This document shows positions 1-11,633 of a stretch of 29,329 nucleotides of DNA, one piece after another; within the stretch, counting starts at the first letter, position 1; the number at the start of each line of letters is the position of its first letter. The notes below the pieces were generated by a model. It made no database searches. It saw only the letters and a list, made by a program, of their open reading frames with translations, and was not told the DNA's origin. A program made the position numbers and the translations under genes. Source of the DNA: Gnetum montanum (Eukaryota > Streptophyta > Gnetopsida > Gnetales > Gnetaceae); the NCBI GenBank assembly GCA_015680685.1, contig MNCI01004352.1, forward strand, positions 51,151 through 80,479, read 5' to 3'.

Positions 1-75
1 GATATCGCGGCCCATGATACATCGCATACGCGATATTGCGGCCCATGATACATCGCGACCCATGATACAACGTGG
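1..75. repeat. GATATC palindrome array, 31-bp period
   Basis: Two direct copies of a unit of about 31 bp start at 1 and 32. Each begins GATATC or GATATT and contains the block GCGGCCCATGATACATCGC. A partial third copy (CCCATGATAC) follows. The words GATATC and CGCATACGC also occur in the promoter-proximal arrays near 14643-14694 and 29061-29142, so this is probably the edge of a family A LTR U3. The orientation is open because no TATA box is seen within the window next to it. Confidence 0.6.
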
Positions 76-899
76 GTGCCTTATCGTGGGTGTGTTAACA
101 CGGCTGCCAGCACTATGAGCAATTCATGTCTCATCATTATCCATGCCTAAATGCATCCCTATAACTAAGGCCTTACCTACTTCCTTCTTACCTTTTATTC
201 TTTTCCTAGAGCAATGGTTGTCCTTTGGGATTGTCATGAATCTCTGGTGATCGAAGAGAGGGAATATATCACTATGAGTTTACTATGAATGAGATGGACT
301 TGGTCTAGACTTGGAACAAACCAGTATCAGATTATCTTAATCACAATTTTTACCAAGGGTCTCATGTGACTAGGATGCAAATTATCCATTCACTATTTTC
401 TCTATCTACCATTTGATTACTTCATTTTTTATTACCTCACTACCTCATACCATAGTAAATTGATTAGTTTTGTTTTCTAGATAGTACAATCCTAAGGAAA
501 ATTCCTCCAATGGCTATAGAATTTAACTTATAACAATCATTCATTATCCTCATTATCCACAAACTCCTTGTGATGAAGGTATGCAAGGGTATAATAGGCC
601 TACACCAACTTTGGGGAAGACACACTTGCATTTCCTTTAGTATAATTTAAGCTAAAACCCCTAATCATGGGCTATGTGCAAGATCAATTATTTTAATAGC
701 TTTAGGACATTCAAATTTTATTTATTTGGCATCCAAACATCCTCCGGGAACTCATCTAATATGTTTTAATTTCTTTCAATTTGTAATACATACCCTCTTT
801 CATGTTGCTATAATTCTACATCTGTTTTGTTTCTATTTGGCTCTTGTTTCATCCCTAAACTCACCTGAAATTCCTTCATTTTTAAAGTAAAAATATAGT
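76..899. other. AT-rich sequence, nothing recognised
   Basis: I see no ORF, RNA gene or protein motif here. The stretch is AT-rich and probably decayed LTR or retrotransposon DNA between the array at the window edge and the LTR fragment near 900-1080. Confidence 0.4.
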
Positions 900-1080
900 T
901 AAGAATAGTTGTATCGATGTAGTGGGAAGAGTTGATGCAACCCCATTGATACATCACCATCGATGCAAGGTAAAAATCCTATAAATATGCATGACACTTA
1001 TCTCATTTTTCAACATTTTCTCAAAGTGCTAGAGGATTTTTGTAATTTTTTAGAGCCATAGAAGCTATCAATTGTCATAA
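900..1080 (+). mobile_element. Family A LTR fragment (U3 end, TATA, start of R)
   Basis: A run of ATCGATG/GATGCA words (about 913-968) is followed by CCTATAAATATGCATG, with the TATA box at 980-987. The sequence after the box (AGAGGATTTTTGTAATTTTT) resembles the same position in the LTRs at 4257 and 7551. Similarity fades after about 1080, so the rest of the LTR is lost or too diverged. It looks like a truncated LTR in forward orientation. Confidence 0.45.
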
Positions 1081-1479
1081 CTTCCAAACCACTTATCCAA
1101 TTTTGCCTATTTTTCAATCCCCGTGCTACTGGAGGTATGCTTTATGTTGTAACGGCCTCAAACCTTACATTTTCATGAAAAAAATTTCAAAATTTTTCTA
1201 ACTTCTTATAAACAAGATATTAAAATAATAATCAAAAAAACTTAATATCGATGGTTCACGTTTGTTAGAACATGAATAAAATAGTATCATAAGCCTATGA
1301 TCATAAAATAAGAACTTAATGATAAAATCCTAACATCTAAGGAATCAACATAATCTAATCCAACAAAGGGAGATATCCAAAGGGAATAAAAGTCATGCCT
1401 AAGAGCTAATTATAGGTTATGCTTGTGATTACAGATGATAACCAAGAGAGGATTGTAGGTGGGAGGACCATCATAGCCC
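1081..1479. other. Non-coding; possible LTR start at 1147
   Basis: No coding signal is visible. TGTAACGGCCTCAAA at 1147 resembles the TGTAAC..CCCCAAAA start common in plant Ty3/gypsy LTRs and the start proposed at 21984. I could not find a matching LTR end, so this is only a hint. Confidence 0.25.
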
Positions 1480-4233
1480 AAGGAAAAGTATCCCTAATAA
1501 GGAAGGAGCAAACAATAGCCACAAAAACAATAATCCTAGAAGCAAGAAACTAAGGCTACACATGCTACCAAGCCTCTTTGGGAGGAACCTGAGGTGGAAT
1601 CTATTAGGTAGATTTCTACTAAAGAAACAAGCCAATCTAGGAAGGATGAGAAACAAGCCAATTTTGATCTTGTAGGAGCTAAACTTTGGATCATTCTTGG
1701 AATTGTCACCAGAAAAGGTCAAGAATGTTGCAGGGATCTCCTCTATGGTTCATTCTCTCCAATAGTGGAAAATGGTACATGGGGGAAACCTACCTTTTCT
1801 TGAACAATTGACAAGGAGATGTATTAGGTAAAATCAAGGACATCACCACCTCCTACTTAGTTGAATCCATTGTAGAAGCCCTTATTTTACCCAACAATAG
1901 GACCAAAATATTAGAGATCTCAACATAGGCAAACCTCAAAGTTAAGAAGGAATGGATCCAATAGTGCTATGGAGTGGACCATAAGGAATACAATGTCCTA
2001 ACAAAGACATAAAGAGTCTATTTCAAGATCGCAGCCTATCACCTTAACCTAATAGTGAGATCAATAAAGGTAACAACCTTTTCTATCAGGGCATGTGTGG
2101 CTCTAAACAAAAAATTCTTCATCAACCTACCCTAGATCATCTACCTTGAAATAAAAAAGCATTTCAAGGAAGACAAGAAGGGTAGGAAGACACTTTCCTT
2201 TACATGATTAATCATAAAATTATGAAAAAAGGAAGGAATAACCCACTATTCTAATGATGTGGTTCTCTACACTCCTACCACATCATGGTAGGAGATGATG
2301 AAAGATAAGTTTGTTAATCATCAAGAAGAGGAGTAGCTGCCGCCACCGCCATCACCTACAGTCTTAAAGACAACATCAAAGATGTTCACAATTGTAGAAA
2401 AACTCAAAAAACTTAGAGAGCTATAGCAAAAATAAGGCTCTAAAGTGGTGGAGAATCATCCATCTATCATCTATCCATGAGCCACCCAAACAAGGTCACA
2501 AGCATCATTAGCTAGTTGGACAGTGAGGTGACACTGTTATTTTTACCATAGAGAAATCAAACATCCATAATACCTAATCCAAGTATGAGAGAGGTCATTG
2601 TGTCCATTCCCAAACAAGCATTCCCCAAAATTTTAGGGAATGTAGCAACATTCTTTGTCATGCTAGAGAAAGGAGAAGGGATGATGGTGCTAGTCATTCC
2701 ATATAAGGACTAGGAAATAGTGATAGAGGTGGTGGCGGATAGAGTTTTAGAAGCCCTCAATGCTTCTACTGCATTGGTACTAGACATTGTTCTCATAGCA
2801 AATATCTATACATCAGTAGGAGCAGGAAGTTGATGGATGAGTGTTGTTCAATATGAAGAAGTGTTAAAACAACTTATATGAGCTAAGTAACTGCTTTTGA
2901 AGGTCTTTGATCTCCTAGATGATATCATAGTTAACCAATCATAACTTTTAGAGATAAGGGATAAGTTACTAATTTTCAATGCACAACTTAAGTGGGCCAT
3001 TACTACCAATCAATGCTTGCCCACTAAGATTGTAGAATTGCAAACCTAGCTCTCCAATCCTACCATTCTTTGTCCTGAACTAATAAGAGATAAAGGTTTT
3101 CAATAACTTCAACAAAAGTATTAATAGGCCAAGAATGCCAAAGAAATGATGATCTTTGACACATCTATGTCAGAAGTAATGGTAAATAATATTAACCATG
3201 ACTTGTTTTAAGTTTTCAAGGAGAGCTTGATTCTAACCTAAGATAACAATCACTTGTGGAATGTTGAGCAACAAAAGAACTAAATAGTCGAATATACCCA
3301 CTAGTAGTATGAACATCTTACTAAAGTGAACTTGTATTTGAGAAGGCTGGATATTGAAAATAGGAATTTCTCAATGAAGGAGTTATGTGCCCTTTACTAG
3401 AGGACTATAATTAAGATTTCCACTTGGAAGAATGAAGCCCTTAAATTTAAAAAATATGAAGAATCACTACAGGAACCAAGTTAGACTACTTAAAGAGATC
3501 AATGAGAAAAAAAATAAATTATCCAAGGTGAAGGTGAACAAGGCTATCCAGTAAAGAGGTAACTTATAGTAGGCTATATTTGATGGACTAAATATATACA
3601 ATCAACCAAAAATCTACGTGAAAGAGTTGTAGATTGAAGAGATTACAAAATTGATGGAGCTCACCAACTTCTACTATGTAAACTTGGCAATGCTAACAGC
3701 AGGGAGACCAAGAGCTAACTTAGAGAAGCAAGTCACTAACTTCTTTCTCCTCTATGAGGTGAAGTTCAAGCTTCATAAAGATACAAAATAAAATTTGGAG
3801 ATAGCTAATGTAGAGCTTAAAGTTTTCAGAAGTAGATTCACAGATCAACAATATATTGCTAAGAACCTAGAAATTAGGATGAATGTTTACCATGAGCTAC
3901 AAAACCTTGTTAGAATGTTTGATGTTGAATGTAATATATTCGTAGCCTGGTTTGTCAATATGAAGGATATGTTTCCTTCATTCCTATGCCTATGGGATAT
4001 CCTAGCACCAACTAATCTAGGTGAAGCACCTAGATCATATATGATCCATGGAGAAAAGAGGAGAAAATGAAGATAATCCTAGACGCATTCAAGTTTGCAA
4101 TAGTTGCAGTGACAGTAGTAGGATAGCCTTAACCTCTAGTAGCATCAGGACATGATGAAGGATTATTAGAGCCATAGGAACCTCCACCTCCAGGCACTAT
4201 GTGAAGATTTCATCCCACCTCTATCCATTCAAC
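1480..4233 (+). pseudogene. Decayed accessory ORF of a plant retrotransposon (putative plant transposon protein-like domain)
   Basis: A long forward reading frame can be followed in pieces through many stops, mostly TAG. At about 1830-2260 the translation has the layout of the 'putative plant transposon protein' domain found in accessory ORFs of Athila-like elements: VTTFSIRACVALNKKFFIN, then a hydrophobic IIYLEIKKHF stretch, then a basic linker and LSFTxLIIKLxKKEGI. A proline run (LPPPPSP) lies near 2335. The C-terminal part (about 3420-4070) is charged and helical, perhaps coiled coil; its longest open piece is 3795-4070. It ends just before the LTR starting near 4257, which fits the 3' accessory ORF of a family A element. 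The domain call comes from pattern resemblance only; the exact start is not visible. Confidence 0.45.
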
Positions 4234-4256
4234 AGCCTCCTATTAATTTTTTTAAG

Positions 4257-5297
4257 TGTTAAAACGTTTGTTATAAAATATATCAATTTTTGTAATATAT
4301 ATAATATGACACTTAGAGTTAGCAAAAGTTAGTTACTTAACAAAGTTTCATACTTCCTTAAATTTTGTAAGAAACTCAATCCCATTTTTTTCATGTAAGG
4401 ATAATTTTTCAATCAATCATGGGGGTATGATGAAATAACAATTAAGATGGATGTGTCAATGCTTACCCATCAACGTAGTCCTATCAATGTATCACCATAA
4501 GTGTACCTTAGGATGTGTTCATGCATGTATGTCGACACTAATGTAGGCATTTCCTATATAAATATATACATCCCTTACATTTATGACATCTTTTAGTCAT
4601 TGTCTTAGGAAAACTCTTGCAATTTCTTCTTGTAGAAGTTAGAATATTTTTTCTTTGAGTGCCCATAGTGTGCATTCAAGTGATTGTATAACATTTTATT
4701 TGAGTGCATATGTACCAGACATACTTGCATAAGTGAAAAAATGAGATTTGTTATATTCATTGCAACACTTGGATTAGCATAAATTTACTTTCAAGCAATT
4801 TACATATAGGCAATTTACATTCTTATTATTAAGCAATTAATATTATTATTTATAAGCAACATGAGTATGACCACTTCAAGTAGAATATATTAATGCTTGG
4901 TAATGTTAGTAGTGGATACTTCATACACCCAATTGTATGCATTTGGTAACCTAGTAGCATTAGCATATGTTTAGGATGTGTATGGAAAGTGGAAATAGAT
5001 ACTTCACATTAGGCTAGTTAGTTAATTTAAATATTAAATTTTTATTTACTTACTCATTTAGTGAGCAAAGAAAATAAAAAAGAGTATAAAAATAAATATC
5101 TTACACATTGATCACACCTAACCATACGTACAGTTTAGCACAAGTGTTTATTGAAAAGACAATGATTAATAATTATATAGTTCATCATCTAGGAATATCG
5201 TCCACTTTAGTAAATAAAGTCTATGGAATTTGACTGAATCACATGTACACACTAGTAATTTATATGGTTTGGCATAGGAAATACCTATTACTTATCA
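4257..5297 (+). mobile_element. Family A LTR, forward copy (A1)
   Basis: The start is placed at TGTTAAAACG by comparison with 7551 and 28461; the end is the ATCA just before the PBS. Parts in order: AT-rich U3; a conserved block ending GGGGGTATGATG (about 4421-4434) also found reversed near 14690 and 6880; a variable array of ATCAATG/ATGCATGTATG words (about 4450-4550); TATA box TATATAAATA at 4555-4564; R/U5 with GCTTGGTAA..CTAGTAGC repeats (about 4888-4970). It is unusual in having candidate internal sequence on both sides: the accessory ORF upstream and a PBS downstream. Confidence 0.65.
4555..4564 (+). promoter_or_regulatory. TATA box of LTR A1
   Basis: CCTATATAAATATATACATCC occupies the same place as the TATAAATA boxes at 7829, 29161 and 980, directly after the variable array. 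Confidence 0.6.
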
Positions 5298-5298
5298 T

Positions 5299-5316
5299 TG
5301 GTATCATTGTTATGGA
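5299..5316 (+). other. Primer-binding site of family A (decayed tRNA-Asp type)
   Basis: TGGTATCATTGTTATGGA starts one base after the LTR end ATCA. Most differences from the standard plant tRNA-Asp PBS are C-to-T or G-to-A changes, and the copies at 8410 and 13798 show the same pattern. This is where reverse transcription would be primed. Confidence 0.6.
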
Positions 5317-5937
5317 TTTAGTTTAGATAAGTGGGCTAAGTATTAGTAGATAGTAAACTCATACAAAGTTGTTATTAGGGAAACATACCAAATTATCTAT
5401 GATTTGATTTATCAACCTCATTATTAATGATTTGATTTTTCAACATCTTACATAAAGATCCCTTAACTATAAGGTTATATGAAATACAAAGATAGGGTAT
5501 CAACCTTGACAAGCCCTATCTCTTACATACACAATCACCAGTATCTAACAACCCTACTATATCTCTACACAACAACACATGCCTAAAGATTGGCTCATTC
5601 TCTAAGTCCTATATAGGGTTGATAGAATATTAACCCAAAATTACCCATAAATAATTTTATCAAATTGCTCATGCAGCATGAATTAAATAACTAGAATTCC
5701 ATATATTCTATATGTAATACTTAAAATCCAAAAATTAATTCTTGAGAGCTTTAATAAACCAAGTATGAAACATTATACTCTAATAAGCATACTTGAACAA
5801 ACCATAAAGAAGACACTTTATAGTACCTATGATTTGATATGTCGACATCTTACATGAGTGTCCCTTAAGTGTAATGATATATGAAATACAAATCCATAAC
5901 ATAACTCCAATTATATAATACTACTCAAATCCTTTAT
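5317..5937. other. Leader remnants between two facing LTRs, with a 430-bp-spaced repeat
   Basis: No ORF is supported. A segment of about 70 bp (CTATGATTTGAT..CATCTTACAT..CCCTTAA..ATGAAATACAAA) occurs at about 5397-5480 and again at about 5827-5895. Read on the minus strand it matches the family A leader after the PBS at 13781, so most of this interval is a partly duplicated minus-strand leader lying against a short forward leader. Confidence 0.45.
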
Positions 5938-7000
5938 GATGATTAGCAGGTACCCCCTATCCCCAACCATACAAATTACAAGCATTCATGTGCAACCTAA
6001 TAATATTTCATGGATGAGACTAGTTTGGCATCTAGATCATTAAGTATTAATCAAAATTTGGTGTCTTCTCACATGGACTAGTGGTAGCTTTGTCATGTAT
6101 GGTTTAGTCCAAAGTGAGGCATATGATGGGGTATGTTGTTTCAGCTTTATGCTACTCCTAACAATAATAGAGAAATCAATTATTTAATTTAATTAACAAT
6201 AGAAAGATAAATTCTAATCTAGCCTATGGGAGATTAGTGTCTATTCCCATCTTGTTGTACACATCCTAAACCCACGTATCCACTACTAGGATTACCAAGC
6301 ATTATGCTACTAGGTAAACCAAGCAATAACGCTGCTAGGATTACCAAGAAAATACATGTTTACACTCAAAACTAGTTGTATTCATTCCACCGATTGATTA
6401 ATATGCATGGAAATGTAAATATTAACTAAGTACATGGAATATAAATTGCATTAAAAGTAAATTTAATCTAAGTCAAAGTGCTACAATGAATAAGAATCAA
6501 TCTCGATCTTATTGCCATTCATGAAATGTGTCTAGGTACATTGCCACTCAAATAAGACACTATACAACTAACTTAGATCCATACTATAGGCACTCATTGA
6601 CTATTCTCTAAGACTATGGAATAAAACTGCAAGGGTTCAGGTATTCTATTAACCAAAAGATGTAAAATATGTGACAAGGGCATGCATATGTATGGTTAGT
6701 GGCAAACACTACATCAACACATCATCCCATGCCTAGACAAGTATGCATCAAAGAAGCTACAACATTGTAGATGTGATGTAGCATCTACAATGTAGCAACT
6801 AGTAGAGACGCATTGATAGGGATACTATAATGTAGGTGCAATATAGCATCTACAATATCTCAACCAACTGATGCTTTATCATACCCCCACAACTAAGCAA
6901 AATATCATCCTTGAATTTAACAAAATAGTACCAAGCTTCCTTTACAAAAAAATTAGAAAGTAGAGGATTATCGACTGACTCTAAGTATCGCATTGCAAAA
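5938..7000 (-). mobile_element. Family A LTR, reverse copy (A2)
   Basis: The segment 5950-6700 is a close direct match to 13800-14570, including the runs GACTAGTTTGGCATCTAG and GAGGCATATGATG and the three ACCAAGCA..CTACTAGG repeats (6290-6355). The LTR end ATCA (minus) is at 5941-5938; the PBS after it is mostly deleted, leaving AAAGGATTTG. Its TATA position (about 6688-6700) reads CATACATATGCATG and has decayed. The array upstream of it consists of CATCTACAATG words. The conserved TCATACCCCCA block is near 6880. The upper limit is uncertain. Confidence 0.6.
6762..6793. repeat. Perfect 12-bp hairpin in U3 of LTR A2
   Basis: ACATTGTAGATG (6762-6773) and CATCTACAATGT (6782-6793) are perfect reverse complements around an 8-base loop. 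The word CATCTACAAT returns near 6847, so this hairpin is part of the local array. Confidence 0.75.
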
Positions 7001-7550
7001 TTTTATTCGAGTGGATACATACAAAATTAAAAAATGACAAAAAGAATGGATAGACATTGAAGATTACAAAATTTATAGAGGTCTTCAAAAATCCACTAAA
7101 GATTATTCTTCTTGTTGTGGCAAGCAATGCCAGACTTCCAACCTTGATTGTTATGTCGATGCTTCTCTAGTTATGTAGAACATTCATGAAGGATAAACTA
7201 AAATTTTTTCTTACCATCCAATGGATTCATCAATCATATGATTATTGAGCCATTATCCTATGTGTGCTACTATTTTTCCATGGGAATATCCTTCATTGTT
7301 CCTATATTAGCTTTGTTTTTATGCCTAGAAAAATACTTTTTTACTTAGGTGTTGCTTTTAGCATCACTTGTAGTCACCAAAAGATTAACATTAGTTTTGG
7401 TAAATTTTCCTTAATAATTAACCCTTTTTGGATCCCTTAGTTTGTGTTTAAGCACAAGGTGATGACAACGTACTATACCCAAGACTATGAGATAACTAAA
7501 ATCATCAAGTTGTTTACCTTATTTTGGTTAATTACTATTAGTTACCACAA
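7001..7550. other. AT-rich sequence, nothing recognised
   Basis: No protein motif or RNA gene is seen. It may hold the diverged U3 start of LTR A2 and flanking DNA, up to the LTR beginning at 7551. Confidence 0.35.
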
Positions 7551-8408
7551 TGTTTGAAAATAGGATGTTAGAAAAAATTCAAAAAATTTCAAAGCAAACA
7601 TCCCTAACCCCCATGACTATTAAGTGTAACTTTATAAATGCACGAGTTTTCAAACAATTGAAACCAAAGCTCTAATTCAAAAAAAGGAAAAGAAATATTA
7701 ATGGATATGGAAATAGAAAAGAAGGAAAAATTAATTGATGAGTTGTAGTTGGCTGCATCGACGAGGCCTCTTTGATGCATCGTTTCATGCATCGACTAGG
7801 CCCCATCAATGCAGGGTCTGTACTTACCTATAAATATGTGCTCACCCATTGCATTTGTGCAAATAGATTTATAGTAGTAGTAGAGCTCTTGTAGTTTTTC
7901 CATTCAAAAATTAGAATATTTTTCCAAGTGCCCACAATAGGAGTTATTGAGTATACGAATCTTTATTCAAGTATTGTTGTACCTAAGCACAATAATATGT
8001 ATGGCAATAAAGAAAAGTTTCTTGATATACCTTGTAACATTCTAGACAATTTAGCTATTTTATTCATGCATTTAATGTTTTCAGTTATTTATTAAATTAT
8101 TTTCCAGTAATTAAGCTAATTAAGCAAGATAAGCTAGATAGATTAAATACATAAGTACGATCGCTTCAAGTGTAACATGCATTCACTTGATAATCCCAAT
8201 AGCATTATTACTTGGTATGCCCAGTAGTGTAGTGCTTGGTAACCTAGTAGTAGATACATGGGTTTAGGATGTGTACGTTAGGGTAAAATTCACTTCCTAG
8301 AAGACTAGTACACTGGAAACTAGAGAGAACATGGAATTCAACCAAATCACGCATGAGCGCTCTATGATTCGTAGGGTTGGGTGTAGGGGTACCCTTCACC
8401 ACTCATCA
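7551..8408 (+). mobile_element. Family A LTR, forward copy (A3), 5' LTR of the next gag
   Basis: It starts TGTTTGAAAATAGG, which matches 28461, and ends ATCA before the PBS, a length of about 858 bp. A GCATCGA array (about 7752-7818) contains the palindrome GATGCATC and two copies, 33 bp apart, of GCATCGACKAGGCC. The TATA box is at 7829-7836. U5 holds the triple repeat ACTTGGTA..CCAGTAG (about 8184-8248) followed by GGTTTAGGATGTGTAC, shared with the other A LTRs. Its U3 is about 275 bp, much shorter than the roughly 700 bp in the copy at 28461. Confidence 0.7.
7829..7836 (+). promoter_or_regulatory. TATA box of LTR A3
   Basis: TATAAATA lies about 10 bp after the end of the GCATCGA array, the same layout as in the other LTRs. 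Confidence 0.65.
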
Positions 8409-8409
8409 T

Positions 8410-8427
8410 TGGTTTCATTGCCAAGGA
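8410..8427 (+). other. Primer-binding site of family A
   Basis: TGGTTTCATTGCCAAGGA directly follows the LTR end ATCA. It differs from the tRNA-Asp-type PBS mainly by C-to-T and G-to-A changes. A leader of about 210 bp separates it from the gag relic. Confidence 0.65.
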
Positions 8428-8639
8428 CTATGTTTGTTGAAATGTGTGCTAACTAGGTTTAGTGGATATCATTAATATTATTACACAAACCCCAAGGTCA
8501 ATGTCATTCCCAAATAATATAACTACAAAAGCACATTGATACTTTATTTGCTTGCAAAATGTCTTCTTCTCACAAGTGAAATGATATGAAACTACTAGTC
8601 CCACAAAATTGAAAAGTGATATATATTCATCCAAATGAG

Positions 8640-9990
8640 TTTCTGCCTGATTTCACCTTCGTCCTACATTAGGATGAGCAACTATGATGGCATGACATGG
8701 AAGGTTACATTGTATTGCCTCCCAATCAATCTATGCCCAAGATGCTACTTCAAACTTTGAATAAGTTAGTCATCTTAGATCTTCAAGAGGTATATGTTGT
8801 GAATGGTTATGACACTCAAGGGTACCATCCCACTAAAACACAATGTCGATGAGATCAACATCAGGAGAGACATCATGAGGATGTAAAGGGAAAACGATTC
8901 ACAAATTCCTCTTTCCTACTAAACCAAGATGACAATGAGGATCCTCCCTTTAAGGGCTCTCAACATGAAGGTTCTCTACCCTTTGTTATTGGTGATGAGG
9001 GTATGACCTTGAATCTATAGTCTATAATCCACAATTCAGGTTTAGGGAAAGATGGCAGTCAAGGCAAGGGGTTGAACAAGCATCATGATAATGGGAAAAT
9101 GGATGAACGTGCCTATGCTAGCCCAAGGGAAATTGGCAGAAACCATGGTGGTGGCAGCCCTCCTTCCTGTTCATCCTCTTCATCTACATCTATTTCTTCT
9201 TCCTCTTCTAATTCTAAAAGACATCGCAAAAGGAACAACTATGATTGAGGGGAGCAGAGAGGCAACAATACTAATTACCATACTAATAATAATCAAAGGG
9301 GTAATAGAGGACGTAGTTGATAACAATGAAATATTGATGATGATGAGCCTTTGTTAGCTACTCGAAGCATGCTTAACATTGTAGAGGCAGTCAAGATTCC
9401 AAATGGGTATGTTAAAGATAGTCAGATCAAGTGCTTAAACATGAACAATACCCTAATATTTGAGGCAGATATAACTCTGATCTATAGAACCATCTGCAAG
9501 CCTTTCATGATGCTTGCTCCTTACAAAAAATTAAAAATGATTAGCATAAACTTAAGCTATTCTCTAGGACACTCATCAAGGAAGCAGAAGACTGGTACTG
9601 GTCCTTGGAGCCAAAATCCATCCACAGATGGAGTACCATGCTAAAGTTATTTAATGAAAAATATCAAACTTACTCCAATGTGTCCAACTTGAAAAGGAAA
9701 ATCTAAGGCTAGAAACAAGGAATACATGAACCCTTGGATGCCACCATGGGTAGATACTATTCTCTCTAACATAGATTCCTTGGCCATGGTTATTCTTAGA
9801 GGGAACAACTCCACCACATCATATATGGGCTTAGGGAGATTGTCTGAACTAAGAGATCATCAGATACAAAGGCTGATAGAATAAGTAGCCAAAGAAGAAG
9901 TTGAGCTAAAAAAAAGGGAAAGTGCAGAAGAATATAATAGGGGCCTAAAACATCACCAAATCTTGACTATGGCATCTCAACTACAAATTT
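8640..9990 (+). pseudogene. gag: Family A gag, forward copy, truncated
   Basis: Encodes the structural Gag (nucleocapsid precursor) of the family A element. The readable frame holds a serine-rich stretch (CSSSSSTSISSSSS, about 9165-9215) and then DDDEPLLATRSMLNIVEAV (from about 9336), followed by a capsid-like part to about 9990 containing RLSELRDHQIQRL. The same protein order is seen in the minus-strand copies at 12100-13480 and 20430-21981. Stops and frame changes interrupt it. It is cut near 9995, where the B-type 95-bp repeats begin, so knuckle, protease and pol are missing. It follows its own LTR (7551) and PBS (8410). Confidence 0.65.
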
Positions 9991-9994
9991 TGGC

Positions 9995-10470
9995 TAAGTG
10001 TTGAGACTACACTCTCCCCTAGTTGATAGTCTAGTCAGCCTCTCATGGAGCACGTAGTTAGTTGGAAGTCCAATTTTGTAAATTTTTATAAGTGTTGATA
10101 CTACACTCTCCCCCAGATGGGAGCATAGTTAGCCTCTCATGGAGAGCATAGTTAGCAAAAGGTCAATTTTTGCAAATTTTTCTAAGTGTTGACACTACAC
10201 TTGACCCTAGTTGAGAGCATAGTCAACCTCTCATGGAGAGCATAATCAGCCTCTCATGGATAGTGTAGTTAACAAGAAGCAAGTTTTCACAAGTTTTGGC
10301 AAGTTCCAAGACTACGCTCACCCCTAATTAGGAGCATAGTCAACCTCCCATGGAGAGCATAGTCTACAAAAAATCTATTTTTTTCACAAATTTCACTAGC
10401 ATTGAGACTATGCTCTCCCCCAACCCATAGCATAGTCAACCTCTCATAGGGAGTGTAGTCAACTAGAATA
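9995..10470 (+). repeat. 95-bp tandem array in U3 of a family B LTR (B1)
   Basis: Five degenerate units start near 9995, 10090, 10183, 10301 and 10397. Each has ACTACGCTCTCCCC..GGGAGCATAGTC, an imperfect dyad, then CCTCTCATGGAGAGCATAG, then an A/T-rich tail. The dyad halves ACTA(C/T)GCTC and GAGCATAGT are reverse complements. The array directly abuts the cut end of the gag at 9990. Confidence 0.75.
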
Positions 10471-10861
10471 GTCTCTAGTGACCTTCACAGCATAGCAATG
10501 ATGCTTGACTCAACTCTAGAATGTATTCAACTCACCTTCAATAAGCATAGTTGGCAAAATATTTCTTTTTTGTATATCCTTTTGCCCCAAAATTGTAACT
10601 ACGCTTGATCCCATGTGAGACCATGAAAAGCATAATCTTTGGTTTTCATTTTTCATGTACCTTGTAGTCTTTTCAGCACACACATGTAGTTGGTATCATA
10701 GTCATAGTCTCAAAGTCCTACAAATTCTAGCAGAGCATAGCAAAGCACAACACCACCAGCCCCATCAGTACACCACATGAATAGTGACTACACTAAATGT
10801 AGTCCCAATCATCCCCTTTGCCATGTGGTAGCCATCCTGCACTTTTTGCTAATCCTAACCC

Positions 10862-10869
10862 TATAAATA
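10862..10869 (+). promoter_or_regulatory. TATA box of LTR B1
   Basis: CCTATAAATACCTA matches CCTATAAATACCCC of the other B LTR at 23035. Confidence 0.6.
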
Positions 10870-11617
10870 CCTATTCCCTTAAAGTTTTTTAGGTTGGAAA
10901 AATCTAAGGGATTGGCAAACCTAAGGAGTGCATGAGTGAAAACCAAAGGCACATTGGCAAACCAGCAAAGAGACAAGGTTGCAGACCACCATAGATCCCC
11001 ATAGCCCAATAGAACACTACAGCCAATGGTACACCATGGTGGCCAACCCCACAAACATAGACACGTCAGTGAAATGCCAATCTTTATGGCCAAATACCCT
11101 AGAGACTATGACTACATTGTCCACTATGCCTGTTATACACCATGTACCTTCTAAACCCTTTTGGTATTAACTATGCTCAACCCCAGTTGGGGGATTTTTT
11201 TTGCTTCTCTCTCTCTCTCCTTGTATTTTCTACACTTTATTTACATTTTTTTCATTATTTTATTGCATAGTCACATTGGAACTACTCTCAGGTTGTGGTT
11301 TTCGTGCATTGACATCACCAGCTCTATCGAAGCTCTTAACTATGATCACCTTCTCAAGCACCTCTTGACTACACTTAACCCCACTGACATTGCAAACATC
11401 CTAAACATTGTTTGCACCCTTAGCACCATCTCACATAAGCATTATGACTAACCATGCTACACCCCTATTACATTCAATAAGTCCCTATTTGATTGACCAA
11501 ACCATTTAGGGCGTCCCATTTCCATCTCCAATAAGCCCTCACACAAATTGAAGGTTAGGCTATACACTTGTGGACCTCGATGTTCCAACCACCAATGTTT
11601 TTGGTTGTTATAGTTTC

Positions 11618-11633
11618 TGGTGCTAGGAGGGCC
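11618..11633 (+). other. Primer-binding site candidate of family B (copy 1)
   Basis: TGGTGCTAGGAGGGCC matches TGGCACTAGAAGGAGGG at 23682 in a conserved context (ATAGTTT(T)C before it). The primer tRNA was not identified. Confidence 0.45.

Larger units (their letters stand above)
9995..11617 (+). mobile_element. Family B LTR (B1), 5' part missing
   Basis: After the tandem array comes a TATA box (10862-10869), then transcribed sequence, then a block (about 11484-11617) that matches 23532-23681: GTCCCTATTTGATTGACC, AGGGCGTCCCATT and CCACCAATGTTTTTGG. A PBS-like TGGTGCTAGGAGGGCC follows at 11618. The left end starts inside U3, so the original LTR start is lost. LTR and leader cannot be separated exactly between 11400 and 11617. 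Confidence 0.6.

Noticed and set aside
9085-9357. 90-codon plus-strand ORF
   Set aside because: It is out of frame with the serine-rich gag reading that is conserved in the other two gag copies.
11161-11451. Hydrophobic plus-strand ORF resembling a membrane protein
   Set aside because: It lies between the B1 TATA box and PBS and is produced by T-rich low-complexity sequence.
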